Below, piece by piece: positions 18,806-29,740 of a stretch of DNA of 64,000 bases (position 1 is the first letter of the stretch; every line of letters begins with the position of its first letter). The stretch lies in contig NZ_JAVQLW010000001.1 in NCBI RefSeq assembly GCF_031822435.1, positions 1,869,501 through 1,933,500 on the forward strand. The letters run 5' to 3'. The notes under the pieces are model-generated. The model was not told the DNA's origin and searched no databases. It worked only from the letters and a program-made list of their open reading frames with translations. This DNA comes from Paracoccus sp. MBLB3053 (GTDB lineage: Bacteria > Pseudomonadota > Alphaproteobacteria > Rhodobacterales > Rhodobacteraceae). Position numbers and translations under genes: made by a program.

Positions 18806-20406
18806 AGCTGATCTCACAGGCCCTGCCTTCGTCGGAGACCTTTCAGGCCAACCGCAACGCGCATCTTGGAATGCTCGATACCGTGCGCGAGGCGGCGCTG
18901 GCTGCGGCTGCCGGGGGCGGCGCGAAGGCCCTTGAGCGCCATGTCGGTCGCGGCAAGATGCCGCCGCGCGAGCGGGTGGCGAACCTGCTCGATCCCGGCT
19001 CGCCGTTTCTGGAAATCGGCGCGACCGCCGCGCATGGCATGTATGACGGCGCGGCGCCGGCAGCGGGCGTGATCGCCGGTATTGGACGCGTTCACGGGCA
19101 GGATGTGATGGTCGTGGCCAATGATGCCACGGTCAAGGGCGGCACCTATTACCCGATGACCGTCAAGAAGCACCTGCGCGCGCAGGAGATCGCCGAGGAA
19201 TGCCATCTGCCCTGCATCTACCTGGTGGATTCCGGCGGCGCGAACCTGCCGAACCAGGACGAGGTTTTTCCCGACCGCGACCATTTCGGCCGCATTTTCT
19301 ACAATCAGGCGCGGATGTCGGCGAAGGGCATCGCTCAGATTGCGGTTGTGATGGGTTCATGCACGGCGGGCGGGGCCTATGTTCCCGCCATGTCGGACGT
19401 GACGATCATCGTGCGCGAGCAGGGCACGATTTTCCTGGCCGGGCCGCCTCTGGTGAAAGCCGCGACCGGCGAGGTGGTCTCGGCCGAGGATCTGGGCGGC
19501 GGCGATGTGCATACCCGCCTGTCCGGCGTGGCGGATTACCTGGCCGAGGATGACGCCCATGCCCTTGCGCTGGCGCGCCGTGCCGTCGGCAATCTCAACC
19601 GCGCCATGCCGCAAAGCGTCGCGTGGCAATCCCCCGAGGCCCCGCTCTACGACCCCGAGGAAATCCTCGGCATCGTCCCCGCCGACCTGCGCACACCCTA
19701 TGACATCCGCGAAGTGATCGCCCGCGTGGTCGACGGCTCGCGCTTCGACGAGTTCAAGTCCCGCTTCGGCGAGACGCTGGTGACGGGCTTTGCCCATGTG
19801 GAAGGTTGCCCGGTCGGCATCGTCGCCAATAACGGCGTGATCTTTTCCGAGGCCGCGCAAAAGGGCGCGCATTTCATCGAGCTTTGTTCGATGCGGAACA
19901 TTCCGCTGGTCTTTCTGCAGAACGTCACCGGCTTCATGGTCGGGCGCAAATACGAAAACGAAGGCATCGCCCGCCACGGCGCCAAGATGGTCACCGCGGT
20001 CGCCACGACCAATGTCCCCAAGATCACCATGCTGGTCGGCGGCAGCTTCGGCGCGGGAAATTACGGCATGTCGGGGCGGGCCTATTCGCCGCGCTTCCTC
20101 TGGACCTGGCCGAATTCCCGCATCTCGGTGATGGGCGGCGAGCAGGCGGCGGGCGTCCTCGCCACCGTCCGCCGCGACGGCATCGAGCGCGCCGGAGGCA
20201 CATGGTCCGCCGAAGACGAGGCCGAGTTCAAGCGCCCCACCATCGAGATGTTCGAACGCCAGTCCCACCCGCTTTACGCCTCGGCGCGGCTTTGGGACGA
20301 CGGCATCGTCGACCCGCGCAAGACGCGCGACGTGCTGGCGCTATCGCTGCGCGCAAGCCTGAATGCCCCGATTGCGCCGACGCGCTTCGGCATCTTCCGG
20401 ATGTGA
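18802..20406 (+). CDS. mccB: Methylcrotonyl-CoA carboxylase carboxyltransferase (beta) subunit
   Basis: Transfers carboxyl from biotin to 3-methylcrotonyl-CoA, giving 3-methylglutaconyl-CoA. The 534-residue length matches MccB. Visible features are [29 protein letters not shown] opening text ([16 protein letters not shown]), the oxyanion-hole segments [18 protein letters not shown] and [21 protein letters not shown], and [15 protein letters not shown]. These distinguish it from propionyl-CoA carboxylase beta. The ATG overlaps the DUF1311 stop. Its biotinylated partner MccA is encoded 550 bp downstream, after a macro-domain gene. Confidence 0.95.
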   Translation: MKLISQALPSSETFQANRNAHLGMLDTVREAALAAAAGGGAKALERHVGRGKMPPRERVANLLDPGSPFLEIGATAAHGMYDGAAPAAGVIAGIGRVHGQDVMVVANDATVKGGTYYPMTVKKHLRAQEIAEECHLPCIYLVDSGGANLPNQDEVFPDRDHFGRIFYNQARMSAKGIAQIAVVMGSCTAGGAYVPAMSDVTIIVREQGTIFLAGPPLVKAATGEVVSAEDLGGGDVHTRLSGVADYLAEDDAHALALARRAVGNLNRAMPQSVAWQSPEAPLYDPEEILGIVPADLRTPYDIREVIARVVDGSRFDEFKSRFGETLVTGFAHVEGCPVGIVANNGVIFSEAAQKGAHFIELCSMRNIPLVFLQNVTGFMVGRKYENEGIARHGAKMVTAVATTNVPKITMLVGGSFGAGNYGMSGRAYSPRFLWTWPNSRISVMGGEQAAGVLATVRRDGIERAGGTWSAEDEAEFKRPTIEMFERQSHPLYASARLWDDGIVDPRKTRDVLALSLRASLNAPIAPTRFGIFRM

Positions 20407-20411
20407 TCGAC

Positions 20412-20912
20412 ATGGCTGAACTGCCCGATATCACCGTCTGGCAGGGCGACATCACCACGCTTGCCGTGGATGCCATCGTCAATGCCGCGAACCGATCGCT
20501 GCTTGGCGGTGGAGGTGTCGACGGCGCGATTCATCGCGCCGCTGGTCCCGGCCTTCTCGAGGAATGTCGCGGCATCGGCGGCTGCCCTACCGGAGAGGCG
20601 CGGATCACCGCCGGCCATCTGCTGCCCGCGCGCCATGTCATCCATGCCGTCGGCCCGGTCTGGCAGGGGGGCGACCAGGGCGAAGACGAGTTGCTTGCCT
20701 CGGCCTACCGCAGCTCGTTGAGGCTTGCGCTGAGGCACGGGCTTTCGACCATCGCCTTTCCGGCCATCTCGACGGGAATCTATGGTTTCCCGCCCGAACG
20801 CGCGGCGGGAATTGCCGTTAACAGCATTCAGAACAACGGCCTGGGTCTTGCGATTACGCTGGTCGCCTTTGACCCAAGGACCGCTCTTATCCTTGAAGGG
20901 GCGCTGGCATGA
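20412..20912 (+). CDS. Macro-domain protein (ADP-ribose-related hydrolase)
   Basis: A 166-residue single macro domain of the YmdB/MacroD type. Ligand-binding segments are [38 protein letters not shown] text (seen as [17 protein letters not shown] and GAIHRAAGP), [22 protein letters not shown], and [13 protein letters not shown]. This class hydrolyses O-acetyl-ADP-ribose or mono-ADP-ribosyl groups. The ATG at 20412 lies 5 bp after mccB. It sits between the two subunits of methylcrotonyl-CoA carboxylase, which is an unusual place for an ADP-ribose enzyme; a link to sirtuin-type removal of acyl groups is possible but only inferred. Confidence 0.9.
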   Translation: MAELPDITVWQGDITTLAVDAIVNAANRSLLGGGGVDGAIHRAAGPGLLEECRGIGGCPTGEARITAGHLLPARHVIHAVGPVWQGGDQGEDELLASAYRSSLRLALRHGLSTIAFPAISTGIYGFPPERAAGIAVNSIQNNGLGLAITLVAFDPRTALILEGALA

Positions 20913-20958
20913 AGACCGAGCCCAGCCGAACCGATGTTCCCGCCACAGGAGCGACCGC

Positions 20959-22879
<1,921 letters not shown>

Positions 22880-22887
<8 letters not shown>

Positions 22888-23545
22888 ACTGACGCTCTGG
22901 CATGTGCCGATGTCGCGCTCGATGCGGGCGCTTTGGCTTCTCAACGAGATCGGCTGCGACTTCCGGCTCGAGACGCTGGATTTCTTCGATGGCTCGATGC
23001 GCCAGCCGCCTTACGCGGATGTCCACCCCGTTGGCCGGGTTCCGGCCTTGCAGGACGGCCCGGTGACCCTGCACGAATCCGGCGCGATCACGGAATGGCT
23101 ATGCGAAACCCGTGCTCCGCATTTGTGGCGCGCGCCGGGTGGCGCAGGACGGGCGGATTGGCTCGATTGGATACATTTTGGCGAGACGCTGGGCCAGCAT
23201 CTGGCGAACCTGACCCAGCACCACATCATGCTGCGCGAGGATTGGCAGCGTTCGCCCACGGTCATGAAGCTTGAAGCCGCACGGCTCGGGCGGGCGCTGC
23301 GGCTGATCGAAGTGGCGCTGGCCGATCGCGACTGGCTGCTGGGAGATTTTTCCGGGGTGGACTGCCAGATCGGCTATGCGGTGTGGATGGCGGCGCGTTT
23401 CGTGCCCCTCGACGACAGGCCCGTGCTATCTGCCTATGCCGCCCGATGCTCTGCCCGACCGGCATTTCGCGCGGCATTGCCCGCGCCGGGCACGCGGGTG
23501 ATCTATGATCGCGATTTCTACGAGGTGCCCGATGCCCCGCGCTGA
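22880..23545 (+). CDS. Glutathione S-transferase family protein
   Basis: A 221-residue GST. The thioredoxin-like N-terminal domain reads MPELTLWHVPMSRSMRALWLLNEIG, with the cis-Pro strand VGRVPALQDGPVTLHESGAI containing the glutathione-contacting E-S pair. The C-terminal helical domain has LLGDFSGVDCQIGYAVWM. It overlaps mccA by 8 bp and the HMG-CoA lyase gene by 14 bp, so it is an integral member of the leucine operon. A plausible but unproven role is dealing with reactive unsaturated acyl-CoA intermediates. Confidence 0.88.
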
Positions 23546-24389
23546 GATCTTCGAGATGGGCCCGCGCGACGGGCTGCAAAATGAAAAGCGCCTCATCCCG
23601 GCAGCCGAAAAGATCGCCTTGGTGAACCTTCTGTCGCGCGCAGGCTTTCGTCGGATCGAGGTCACCAGCTTCGTTTCACCCAAATGGGTGCCGCAGATGG
23701 CCGATGCAGCCGAGGTGATGGCGGGCATCACCCGCGTGGCCGGCATCAGCTATGCCGTGCTGACCCCCAACATGAAGGGCTATGAGGGTGCCAGGTCCGC
23801 GCGCGCCGATGAGGTGGCGATCTTTGCCTCGGCCTCCGAGGGGTTTTCCAAGGCCAACCTCAACGCGACAATTGCCGAAAGCCTCGAACGCTTCGCGCCC
23901 GTCGCGCATGCGGCGCGTGCGGATGGCATTCCTGTGCGGGGCTATATCTCGGTCGTGACGGACTGCCCCTTCGACGGGCCGACGCCGCCCGCCAACGTGG
24001 CCCGCGTCGCGGCTGCCCTGCGCGAACTCGGCTGCTACGAGATCAGCCTTGGCGACACGATCGGGCAGGGCCGTCCCGAAACGATCGACGCGATGCTCTC
24101 TGCGGTGCTGGCCGAGTTGCCTGCCGAAAGGTTGGCCGGGCATTACCATGACACCGCCGGGCGCGCGCTGGACAATATCGATGCGAGCCTTGCCCGGGGT
24201 TTGCGCGTTTTCGATGCCGCCGTCGGGGGCTTGGGCGGCTGTCCCTATGCGCCGGGCGCGGCCGGAAATGTCGCGACCGAGCGCGTGGCCGCCCATCTCG
24301 CATCGCGCGGCTATGATACGGGCCTTGATATGGCGATCATTGACGAGGCCGCGGCCATGGCGCGCGCCATCCGCGCAGGGAGGGAATGA
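23532..24389 (+). CDS. Hydroxymethylglutaryl-CoA lyase
   Basis: Cleaves HMG-CoA to acetyl-CoA and acetoacetate, the last step of leucine degradation. It is a TIM-barrel metal enzyme. The 285-residue protein has the N-terminal motif EMGPRDGLQNEKRLIP, the LGDTIGQG strand, HYHDTAGRALDNI (metal-ligand histidines) and the family signature with catalytic cysteine GGLGGCPYAPGAAGNVATE. I start at the ATG at 23532, preceded by GAGGTG; a Met nine codons upstream is also possible. The last bases overlap the enoyl-CoA hydratase start. Confidence 0.94.
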   Translation: MPRAEIFEMGPRDGLQNEKRLIPAAEKIALVNLLSRAGFRRIEVTSFVSPKWVPQMADAAEVMAGITRVAGISYAVLTPNMKGYEGARSARADEVAIFASASEGFSKANLNATIAESLERFAPVAHAARADGIPVRGYISVVTDCPFDGPTPPANVARVAAALRELGCYEISLGDTIGQGRPETIDAMLSAVLAELPAERLAGHYHDTAGRALDNIDASLARGLRVFDAAVGGLGGCPYAPGAAGNVATERVAAHLASRGYDTGLDMAIIDEAAAMARAIRAGRE

Positions 24390-25168
24390 TGGAAACGATC
24401 CGCTTGGAAACCGACGCCCGGGGTGTCGCGCATCTATGGCTGGCCCGGCCCGAAAAGCACAATGCTCTTTCGGCGCAGATGATCCGCGAGCTGACCGAGG
24501 CGGCCCGACTTCTGCGCGAGGATGTTTCGGTGCGCGTCGTCGTGTTGGCGGCCGAGGGGAAAAGCTTTTGCGCAGGCGGCGATCTTGGCTGGATGCAGGA
24601 CCAGATGGCCGCCGATGCGGAAACGCGCCGCGCCGGTGCGCGTGAGCTTGCCATGATGCTCTACGCGCTGAACACCTTGCCCAAGCCGCTGATCGGCCGG
24701 GTGCAGGGCAATGCCTTTGGCGGCGGGGTCGGCATGATCTCGGTTTGCGATGTGGCCGTTTCCATTCCGGAGGCCCGCTTCGGGCTGACCGAGACGCGGC
24801 TGGGTCTGATCCCGGCGACGATCGGCCCCTATGTCATCGCCCGCATGGGCGAGGCCAAGGCCCGCAGGGTCTTCATGTCGGGCAGGCTTTTCGACGCGGA
24901 TGAGGCGGTGAGGCTGGATCTCGTCTCCTCGATCGCCGCGGCCGAGATCCTTGACGCGGCGGTCGAGGGTGAAATCCTGCCCTATCTGTCCTGCGCGCCG
25001 GGCGCGGTAGGTGCCGCGAAACGGCTTGCCCGAGAGCTTGGCCCCCGGATCGACGAAAGCGTGATCGAAACGAGCATCGACGCGCTGGTTGGGGTCTGGG
25101 AGGGGCACGAGGCCCACGAAGGGATCAACGCCTTCTTGCAGAAGCAGAAACCGGGCTGGCAAGGCTAA
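24386..25168 (+). CDS. Enoyl-CoA hydratase family, probable methylglutaconyl-CoA hydratase
   Basis: A 260-residue crotonase-fold enzyme. Oxyanion-hole segments are LAAEGKSFCAGGDLGWM and GRVQGNAFGGGVGMISVCDVAVS, followed by FGLTETRLGLIPATIGPYV and the catalytic-region EA(R)-V-(R)LDLVSSI. In this operon the missing step is hydration of 3-methylglutaconyl-CoA to HMG-CoA, so that function is assigned from context; general enoyl-CoA hydratase activity cannot be excluded from sequence. It starts with ATGATGG overlapping the lyase stop and is the last gene of the leucine operon. Confidence 0.88.
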   Translation: MMETIRLETDARGVAHLWLARPEKHNALSAQMIRELTEAARLLREDVSVRVVVLAAEGKSFCAGGDLGWMQDQMAADAETRRAGARELAMMLYALNTLPKPLIGRVQGNAFGGGVGMISVCDVAVSIPEARFGLTETRLGLIPATIGPYVIARMGEAKARRVFMSGRLFDADEAVRLDLVSSIAAAEILDAAVEGEILPYLSCAPGAVGAAKRLARELGPRIDESVIETSIDALVGVWEGHEAHEGINAFLQKQKPGWQG

Positions 25169-25221
25169 AGCCTTGCATGCAGTGCATGGCGGGCCTGCTT
25201 GAGGTGATGCAGACGGGGAAA

Positions 25222-25240
25222 TGGCGATCTGTTATCGCCA
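25222..25240. promoter_or_regulatory. Palindrome upstream of MFS gene
   Basis: A perfect dyad TGGCGAT-CTGTT-ATCGCCA ends 40 bp before the MFS start codon. It has no T-run, so it is more likely an operator than a terminator of the leucine operon. No regulator gene is adjacent. Confidence 0.35.
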
Positions 25241-25280
25241 ACGGATACCTTATTCCCCCTGCATCCCGGAATGTGACGCA

Positions 25281-26477
25281 ATGCCGCCCCAGCCGAACCT
25301 GAAACTTGCGATCCTTGCCCTTGGGCTGGGCGCCTTTGCCATCGGAACATCCGAATTCGCCGCCATGGGTTTGCTGCCCTGGTATGCGAGTGATCTGGCC
25401 ATCACCGAGCCGCAAGCCGGCCATGTCATCAGCGCCTACGCGCTCGGCGTCGTCGTCGGCGCGCCGATCACCTCGATCCTGGGCGCAAGGCTACCGCGCC
25501 GGCGCTACCTTGCCGCCCTGATCGCGGCTTATGGGATCATGAACCTGCTGGCGGCGGTTCTGCCCGGCTATGGCACGCTTGTCGTGACGCGCTTCCTGGC
25601 TGGTCTTCCGCATGGCGGATACCTGGGCGTCGCCATGCTTTTCGCTGCCGATGCCCTGCCCAAGGAACAGCGTGCGAAGGGCGTGACGCAGGTGCTGCTG
25701 GGCCTGACCATCGCCAATATCGCGGGGGTGCCGCTTGCCGGAGTGCTGGGCCAAGGGCTTGGTTGGCGCTGGGGTTTCGCCCTGCCAGGCGTTCTTGCGC
25801 TTGTCGCGGGCTGGCTGATCATGCGCCTCGCGCCTCGCGTTGGGGCCGCGCCCAATGCAAATCCGCTGGCCGAGCTCAAGGCTTTGAAAAATCCCGCCGT
25901 AATGTTGACGCTTCTGGTCGGCGCCGTGGGCTGCGGCGGTGTCTTCGCGGTCTATTCCTACCTGTCTGCCGCGATGCTGGCCACGACCGAGCCGCCGGCA
26001 TGGGCCGTGGCGGCGCTGCTTTCCGCCTTTGGGGTCGGCATGACGCTCGGGAGCATCATGGCCGCGCGGCTGACGATCAGGCTGGGCGAGTTTCGCGCCT
26101 CGCTGGCACTGATGATCTTCATGGCGCTGACGCAGGCGCTTGCTTCCTTCGCGGTGGGTGATTGGGTGCTGATGATCGGCTCGTCCTTCCTGATCGGGGT
26201 CGGCGCCTCGATGGCTGTGCCCCTGCAGACCCGCCTGATGGAAGTCGCGGGTGAGGCTCAGTCCATGGCAGCCGCGATGAACCACGCGGCCTTCAACGCG
26301 GCGAACGCCCTTGGGCCGTGGCTTGCCGGTCTTGCGCTCACGGCAGGATGGGGCTGGAGGTCATCCGGCTTCGTAGGGGTCGGTCTTTCTGCCGCGGGGC
26401 TGATCGCGCTCGCGCTTGCCTGGTGGCAGGCGCGCGCCTCAGGGCAGGCGTTCGAGGATTACCCTGCGCGAGCTTGA
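25281..26477 (+). CDS. MFS transporter (AraJ/YdhP-like exporter group)
   Basis: A 398-residue inner-membrane transporter with 12 expected membrane helices. The first helix block LAILALGLGAFAIGTSEFAAMGLLPWYASDL and the loop 2-3 motif GARLPRRRYLAAL are typical of the DHA1 exporters related to AraJ/YdhP. The helix 5 motif C is seen in the LGLTIANIAGVPLAGVLGQGLGWRWGF region. The substrate is unknown. The ATG at 25281 is used; an upstream extension lacks transporter character. It overlaps the convergent DUF599 gene by 39 bp. Confidence 0.88.
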   Translation: MPPQPNLKLAILALGLGAFAIGTSEFAAMGLLPWYASDLAITEPQAGHVISAYALGVVVGAPITSILGARLPRRRYLAALIAAYGIMNLLAAVLPGYGTLVVTRFLAGLPHGGYLGVAMLFAADALPKEQRAKGVTQVLLGLTIANIAGVPLAGVLGQGLGWRWGFALPGVLALVAGWLIMRLAPRVGAAPNANPLAELKALKNPAVMLTLLVGAVGCGGVFAVYSYLSAAMLATTEPPAWAVAALLSAFGVGMTLGSIMAARLTIRLGEFRASLALMIFMALTQALASFAVGDWVLMIGSSFLIGVGASMAVPLQTRLMEVAGEAQSMAAAMNHAAFNAANALGPWLAGLALTAGWGWRSSGFVGVGLSAAGLIALALAWWQARASGQAFEDYPARA

Positions 26478-27143
26478 GGCGAATTCGCGACGGATGGTGA
26501 TCGCCAGAACAGCCATCGTCGCGACGATCAGCCAGAGCGGCCCGGCCAGCCATCCGAGTGCGCCGAGTGCGAAATAGACGCAGCGAAGACCCGAGTTGAA
26601 GCTTTTGGCGGCCGTGATGTTGATTTCGGCCGCCTGCAGGGCGCGGGGGACGGCGTTGGCGTCATCGATCTCGTTCGGCACGGCTGCCATCATGATCGCG
26701 CAATAGCCGAACAGCCGATGCGACCAGATGAAACGCAAAAGCGCGTTCGCGACGAAGAACAGCGCCACGACGATCTTGATTTCCCATTTCAGGGCAGGGA
26801 CGTGCTCCATGTCGAACTGCCGCGCCACGCCCGCAAGCTGGTCGGTATTGCCGATCAAGGCCAGGCCGCCACCGATGGCGATCATGCAGGCCGAGGCAAA
26901 GAATGCGGTCCCTTCGCGCAGGGATGCCAGAATATTGCTATCGAATATCCTCGGCTCTCGCGTCACGAACTGACGCATCCACTCGCGCCGATATTCCTTC
27001 ATCAGGACCGAAACCGAAGGGAAGCGCTTGGGCGGGTGCTCGGTGAACCAGCCCACCGCGTACCACGAGACGAACAGCCAGGCGACCGCAGCCGCGTCGG
27101 CGCGGGTGAAGGGGCCGGGAATATCGAAGATGCTGTTCTCCAT
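26439..27143 (-). CDS. DUF599 family membrane protein
   Basis: A 234-residue membrane protein of the DUF599 family with about four to five hydrophobic segments (for example AAVAWLFVSWYAVGWF, GTAFFASACMIAIGGGLALIG, WEIKIVVALFFVANALLRFIWS, CVYFALGALGWLAGPLWLIVATMAVLAI). Conserved family text includes REWMRQFVTREPRIFDSNILASL. Function unknown. I set the start at the ATG at 27143. It converges on the MFS gene and is divergent from glcD. Confidence 0.8.
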   Translation of the reverse strand: MENSIFDIPGPFTRADAAAVAWLFVSWYAVGWFTEHPPKRFPSVSVLMKEYRREWMRQFVTREPRIFDSNILASLREGTAFFASACMIAIGGGLALIGNTDQLAGVARQFDMEHVPALKWEIKIVVALFFVANALLRFIWSHRLFGYCAIMMAAVPNEIDDANAVPRALQAAEINITAAKSFNSGLRCVYFALGALGWLAGPLWLIVATMAVLAITIRREFASSSRRVILERLP

Positions 27144-27270
27144 GGCGCAGACACTAGCCGCGGCGCAGGGCGGTTGCCAGAGACTTGCCACGGGTCTAAG
27201 CAAGAGACGTCGTCTTTGCCTTGGAGGAAGCAATGGCTGCAAGCCTGGATATCAGGAACGGGGGCGCCTG

Positions 27271-28716
27271 ATGCAGATGCCGCCTCCGGACCCGCGCATC
27301 CTCGCGCGACGCGACGCGATCGCCGCGCGGCTGCGCGAGGTCGTGCCTGGCGCCGTGATCGACGATCCGGCTGAAACCCGCGCCTATGAATGCGACGCGC
27401 TGTCCGCCTATCGCTGCCCACCCTTGGCCGTGGTCCTGCCCGCAACCACCGCCGAGGTCGCGGCCGTGCTGCGCATCTGCCATCAAGAGGGCGTACCAGT
27501 TGTGCCGCGCGGTGCGGGAACCAGCCTTGCAGGCGGCTCGATGCCGACGGCGGATGCCGTGATCATTGGCCTGTCACGCATGAATGCCGTGCTGGAAACC
27601 AGCTTCGATGACCGGTTCATCCGCGTGCAGGCAGGGCGGACGAACCTGTCTGTTTCGGGTGCTGTCGACGCGGCAGGCTTCTTCTATGCCCCCGATCCGT
27701 CCAGCCAATTGGCTTGTGCCATAGGCGGGAACATCGGAATGAATTCCGGCGGCGCGCATTGCCTGAAATACGGCGTCACCACCAACAACCTGCTGGGCGT
27801 GACCGTGGTCTTGATGGATGGGTCCATCGTCGAGCTGGGCGGCCCGATGGGCGAGGCCCCGGGGCTCGACCTGCTGGGCGTGGTCTGCGGATCCGAGGGG
27901 CAGCTTGGGATTGTCACTGAAGCTGTGCTGCGCATCCTGCCCAAGCCCGCGGGGGCGCGGCCGGTGCTGGTCGCGTTCGACGCCTCGGAAACCGCCGGGG
28001 CCTGCGTCGCGGCGATCATCCGCGCCGGCGTCCTGCCCGTCGCCATCGAGTTCATGGACCGCCCCTGCATCCTCGCGACCGAGGCTTTCGCCCATGCCGG
28101 CTATCCTGATTGCGAGGCACTGCTGATCATCGAGGTCGAGGGCACCGCCCCCGAGATCGACGAACAGCTTGCCCTGATCCGCGACATCGCCGCGCGCTTC
28201 TCGCCGATCGAATTCCGCGAAAGCCAGTCCGAGGACGAATCCCGCCGCATCTGGCTGGGCCGCAAGTCGGCCTTCGGCGCGATGGGGCAGATCAACGACT
28301 ACATGTGCCTCGACGGCACCATTCCCGTCAGCACCCTGCCGCAGGTGCTTGCGGGCATCGCGCGGCTTTCGGGCGAATTCGGGCTCGACGTGGCAAATGT
28401 CTTCCATGCGGGCGACGGCAACATGCATCCGCTGATCCTCTATAATGCCAACAAGCCCGGCGACCTGGAACGCTGCGAGGCGCTCGGGGCCGAGATCCTG
28501 AAGCTCTGCGTCGAGGTGGGCGGCTGCCTGACGGGCGAACATGGGGTGGGCGTCGAAAAGCGCGAACTGATGAGTTCCCAGTTTTCCGACATCGATTTGG
28601 AGGCGCAGATGCGCGTCAAGGACGCCTTCGATCCGCAGTGGCTTCTGAACGCCGCCAAGGTCTTTCCGCTGGCCGTCTCGGCCCCGCGCCGCGAGGGGAT
28701 CCGCAATGCGGCCTGA
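27271..28716 (+). CDS. glcD: Glycolate oxidase FAD-linked subunit GlcD
   Basis: Flavin subunit of the membrane-associated glycolate oxidase, which oxidises glycolate to glyoxylate. The 481-residue length and the order of domains match GlcD: FAD-binding PCMH domain with VPVVPRGAGTSLAGGSMPTAD and PSSQLACAIGGNIGMNSGGAHCLKYG, then the FAD-oxidase C domain ending in HAGDGNMHPLILYN and GGCLTGEHGVGVEKRELM. Two ATGs occur at 27271 and 27277; the first is listed. It overlaps glcE by 11 bp and forms the glcDEF operon. Confidence 0.95.
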   Translation: MQMPPPDPRILARRDAIAARLREVVPGAVIDDPAETRAYECDALSAYRCPPLAVVLPATTAEVAAVLRICHQEGVPVVPRGAGTSLAGGSMPTADAVIIGLSRMNAVLETSFDDRFIRVQAGRTNLSVSGAVDAAGFFYAPDPSSQLACAIGGNIGMNSGGAHCLKYGVTTNNLLGVTVVLMDGSIVELGGPMGEAPGLDLLGVVCGSEGQLGIVTEAVLRILPKPAGARPVLVAFDASETAGACVAAIIRAGVLPVAIEFMDRPCILATEAFAHAGYPDCEALLIIEVEGTAPEIDEQLALIRDIAARFSPIEFRESQSEDESRRIWLGRKSAFGAMGQINDYMCLDGTIPVSTLPQVLAGIARLSGEFGLDVANVFHAGDGNMHPLILYNANKPGDLERCEALGAEILKLCVEVGGCLTGEHGVGVEKRELMSSQFSDIDLEAQMRVKDAFDPQWLLNAAKVFPLAVSAPRREGIRNAA

Positions 28717-29734
28717 AACCGAAGACGACCTGTCCCAGTTGATCCGATCGGCCGGCGCGCCGCTTTCCCCGATCGGCGGCGGCACGCGGCTGCATCCGGG
28801 TGAAGGGGCGGGCGAACGGCTGAACGTCTCGGGCCTGACAGGCATCACGCTTTACGAGCCCGCCGCGCTGACGCTGGTGGTCCGCGCCGGGACGACGCTC
28901 ACCGAGGTCCGTAAGGCGCTGGCGGCAGAGGGGCAGATGCTGGCCTTCGAACCAGACGACCGCCCCGGCTCGACCATGGGCGGGATCGCCGCCGCCAATG
29001 CCTCGGGGCCGCGCCGGGTGCAGGCCGGGGCCTGCCGCGACGCGCTGCTGGGCGTGCGCTACGTGAACGGGCAGGGCGAGATCGTCAAGAATGGCGGGCG
29101 GGTGATGAAGAACGTCACCGGCTATGACCTCGTGAAGCTGATGGCGGGCGCGCGGGGCCGCCTGGGCGTCCTGACCGAGCTGTCCTTCAAGACCGCGCCG
29201 ATCCCGCCCTGTTCCGCGACCCTGGCGCTTCCGGGGCTGGACGCGGCGGCGGCGGTGGCGGCCCTGACCTCGGCGCTGACCGGGCCCTACGATGTCTCGG
29301 GCGCGGCCTGGCTGCCGGGGCAGGGGGCGCTGATCCGCATCGAAGGGCTGGAAGGTTCCGTGGCCATCCGCGGCAAGGCGCTGACCGAAAGGCTGGCGGC
29401 TTTCGGCGAGGTGGCCGAGGGCGATGGCGCAAGCTGGTCGCGCCTCGTCCCGCAAGGGGCCGAGGGCGACCTGTGGCGCATCATCTGCCGCCCGTCGGAA
29501 GCACCGGCCCTGCTGGCTGCGCTGCCGCAGCCTCTGGCGCTCGATTGGGGCGGCAGCCTGATCTGGGTGGCCTTGCCTGCGGGCGAGGCGCCGGCCCTGC
29601 CGGCATGGTCCGGCCATGCCACCCGCGTCACCGGGGCCGAGGCCCTGACCTTGCCCGCGCCCGACCCGGTCGTGGCGCGGCTCAATGCCAGCCTCGGCCA
29701 GCGGTTCGACCCGCGCCGGATCTTTGCCAGCTAG
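28706..29734 (+). CDS. glcE: Glycolate oxidase FAD-binding subunit GlcE
   Basis: Second flavin-binding subunit of glycolate oxidase, 342 residues, shorter than GlcD as usual. It keeps the PCMH flavin fold: LSPIGGGTRLHPGEGAG, TLVVRAGTTLTEVRKALAAEGQMLAFEPDD, and the block GGIAAANASGPRRVQAGACRDALLGV, then GRVMKNVTGYDLVKLMAGARGRLGVLTEL. The ATG lies inside the end of glcD (11-bp overlap). It is followed by glcF after 6 bp. Confidence 0.94.
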   Translation: MRPETEDDLSQLIRSAGAPLSPIGGGTRLHPGEGAGERLNVSGLTGITLYEPAALTLVVRAGTTLTEVRKALAAEGQMLAFEPDDRPGSTMGGIAAANASGPRRVQAGACRDALLGVRYVNGQGEIVKNGGRVMKNVTGYDLVKLMAGARGRLGVLTELSFKTAPIPPCSATLALPGLDAAAAVAALTSALTGPYDVSGAAWLPGQGALIRIEGLEGSVAIRGKALTERLAAFGEVAEGDGASWSRLVPQGAEGDLWRIICRPSEAPALLAALPQPLALDWGGSLIWVALPAGEAPALPAWSGHATRVTGAEALTLPAPDPVVARLNASLGQRFDPRRIFAS

Positions 29735-29740
29735 GGTTTC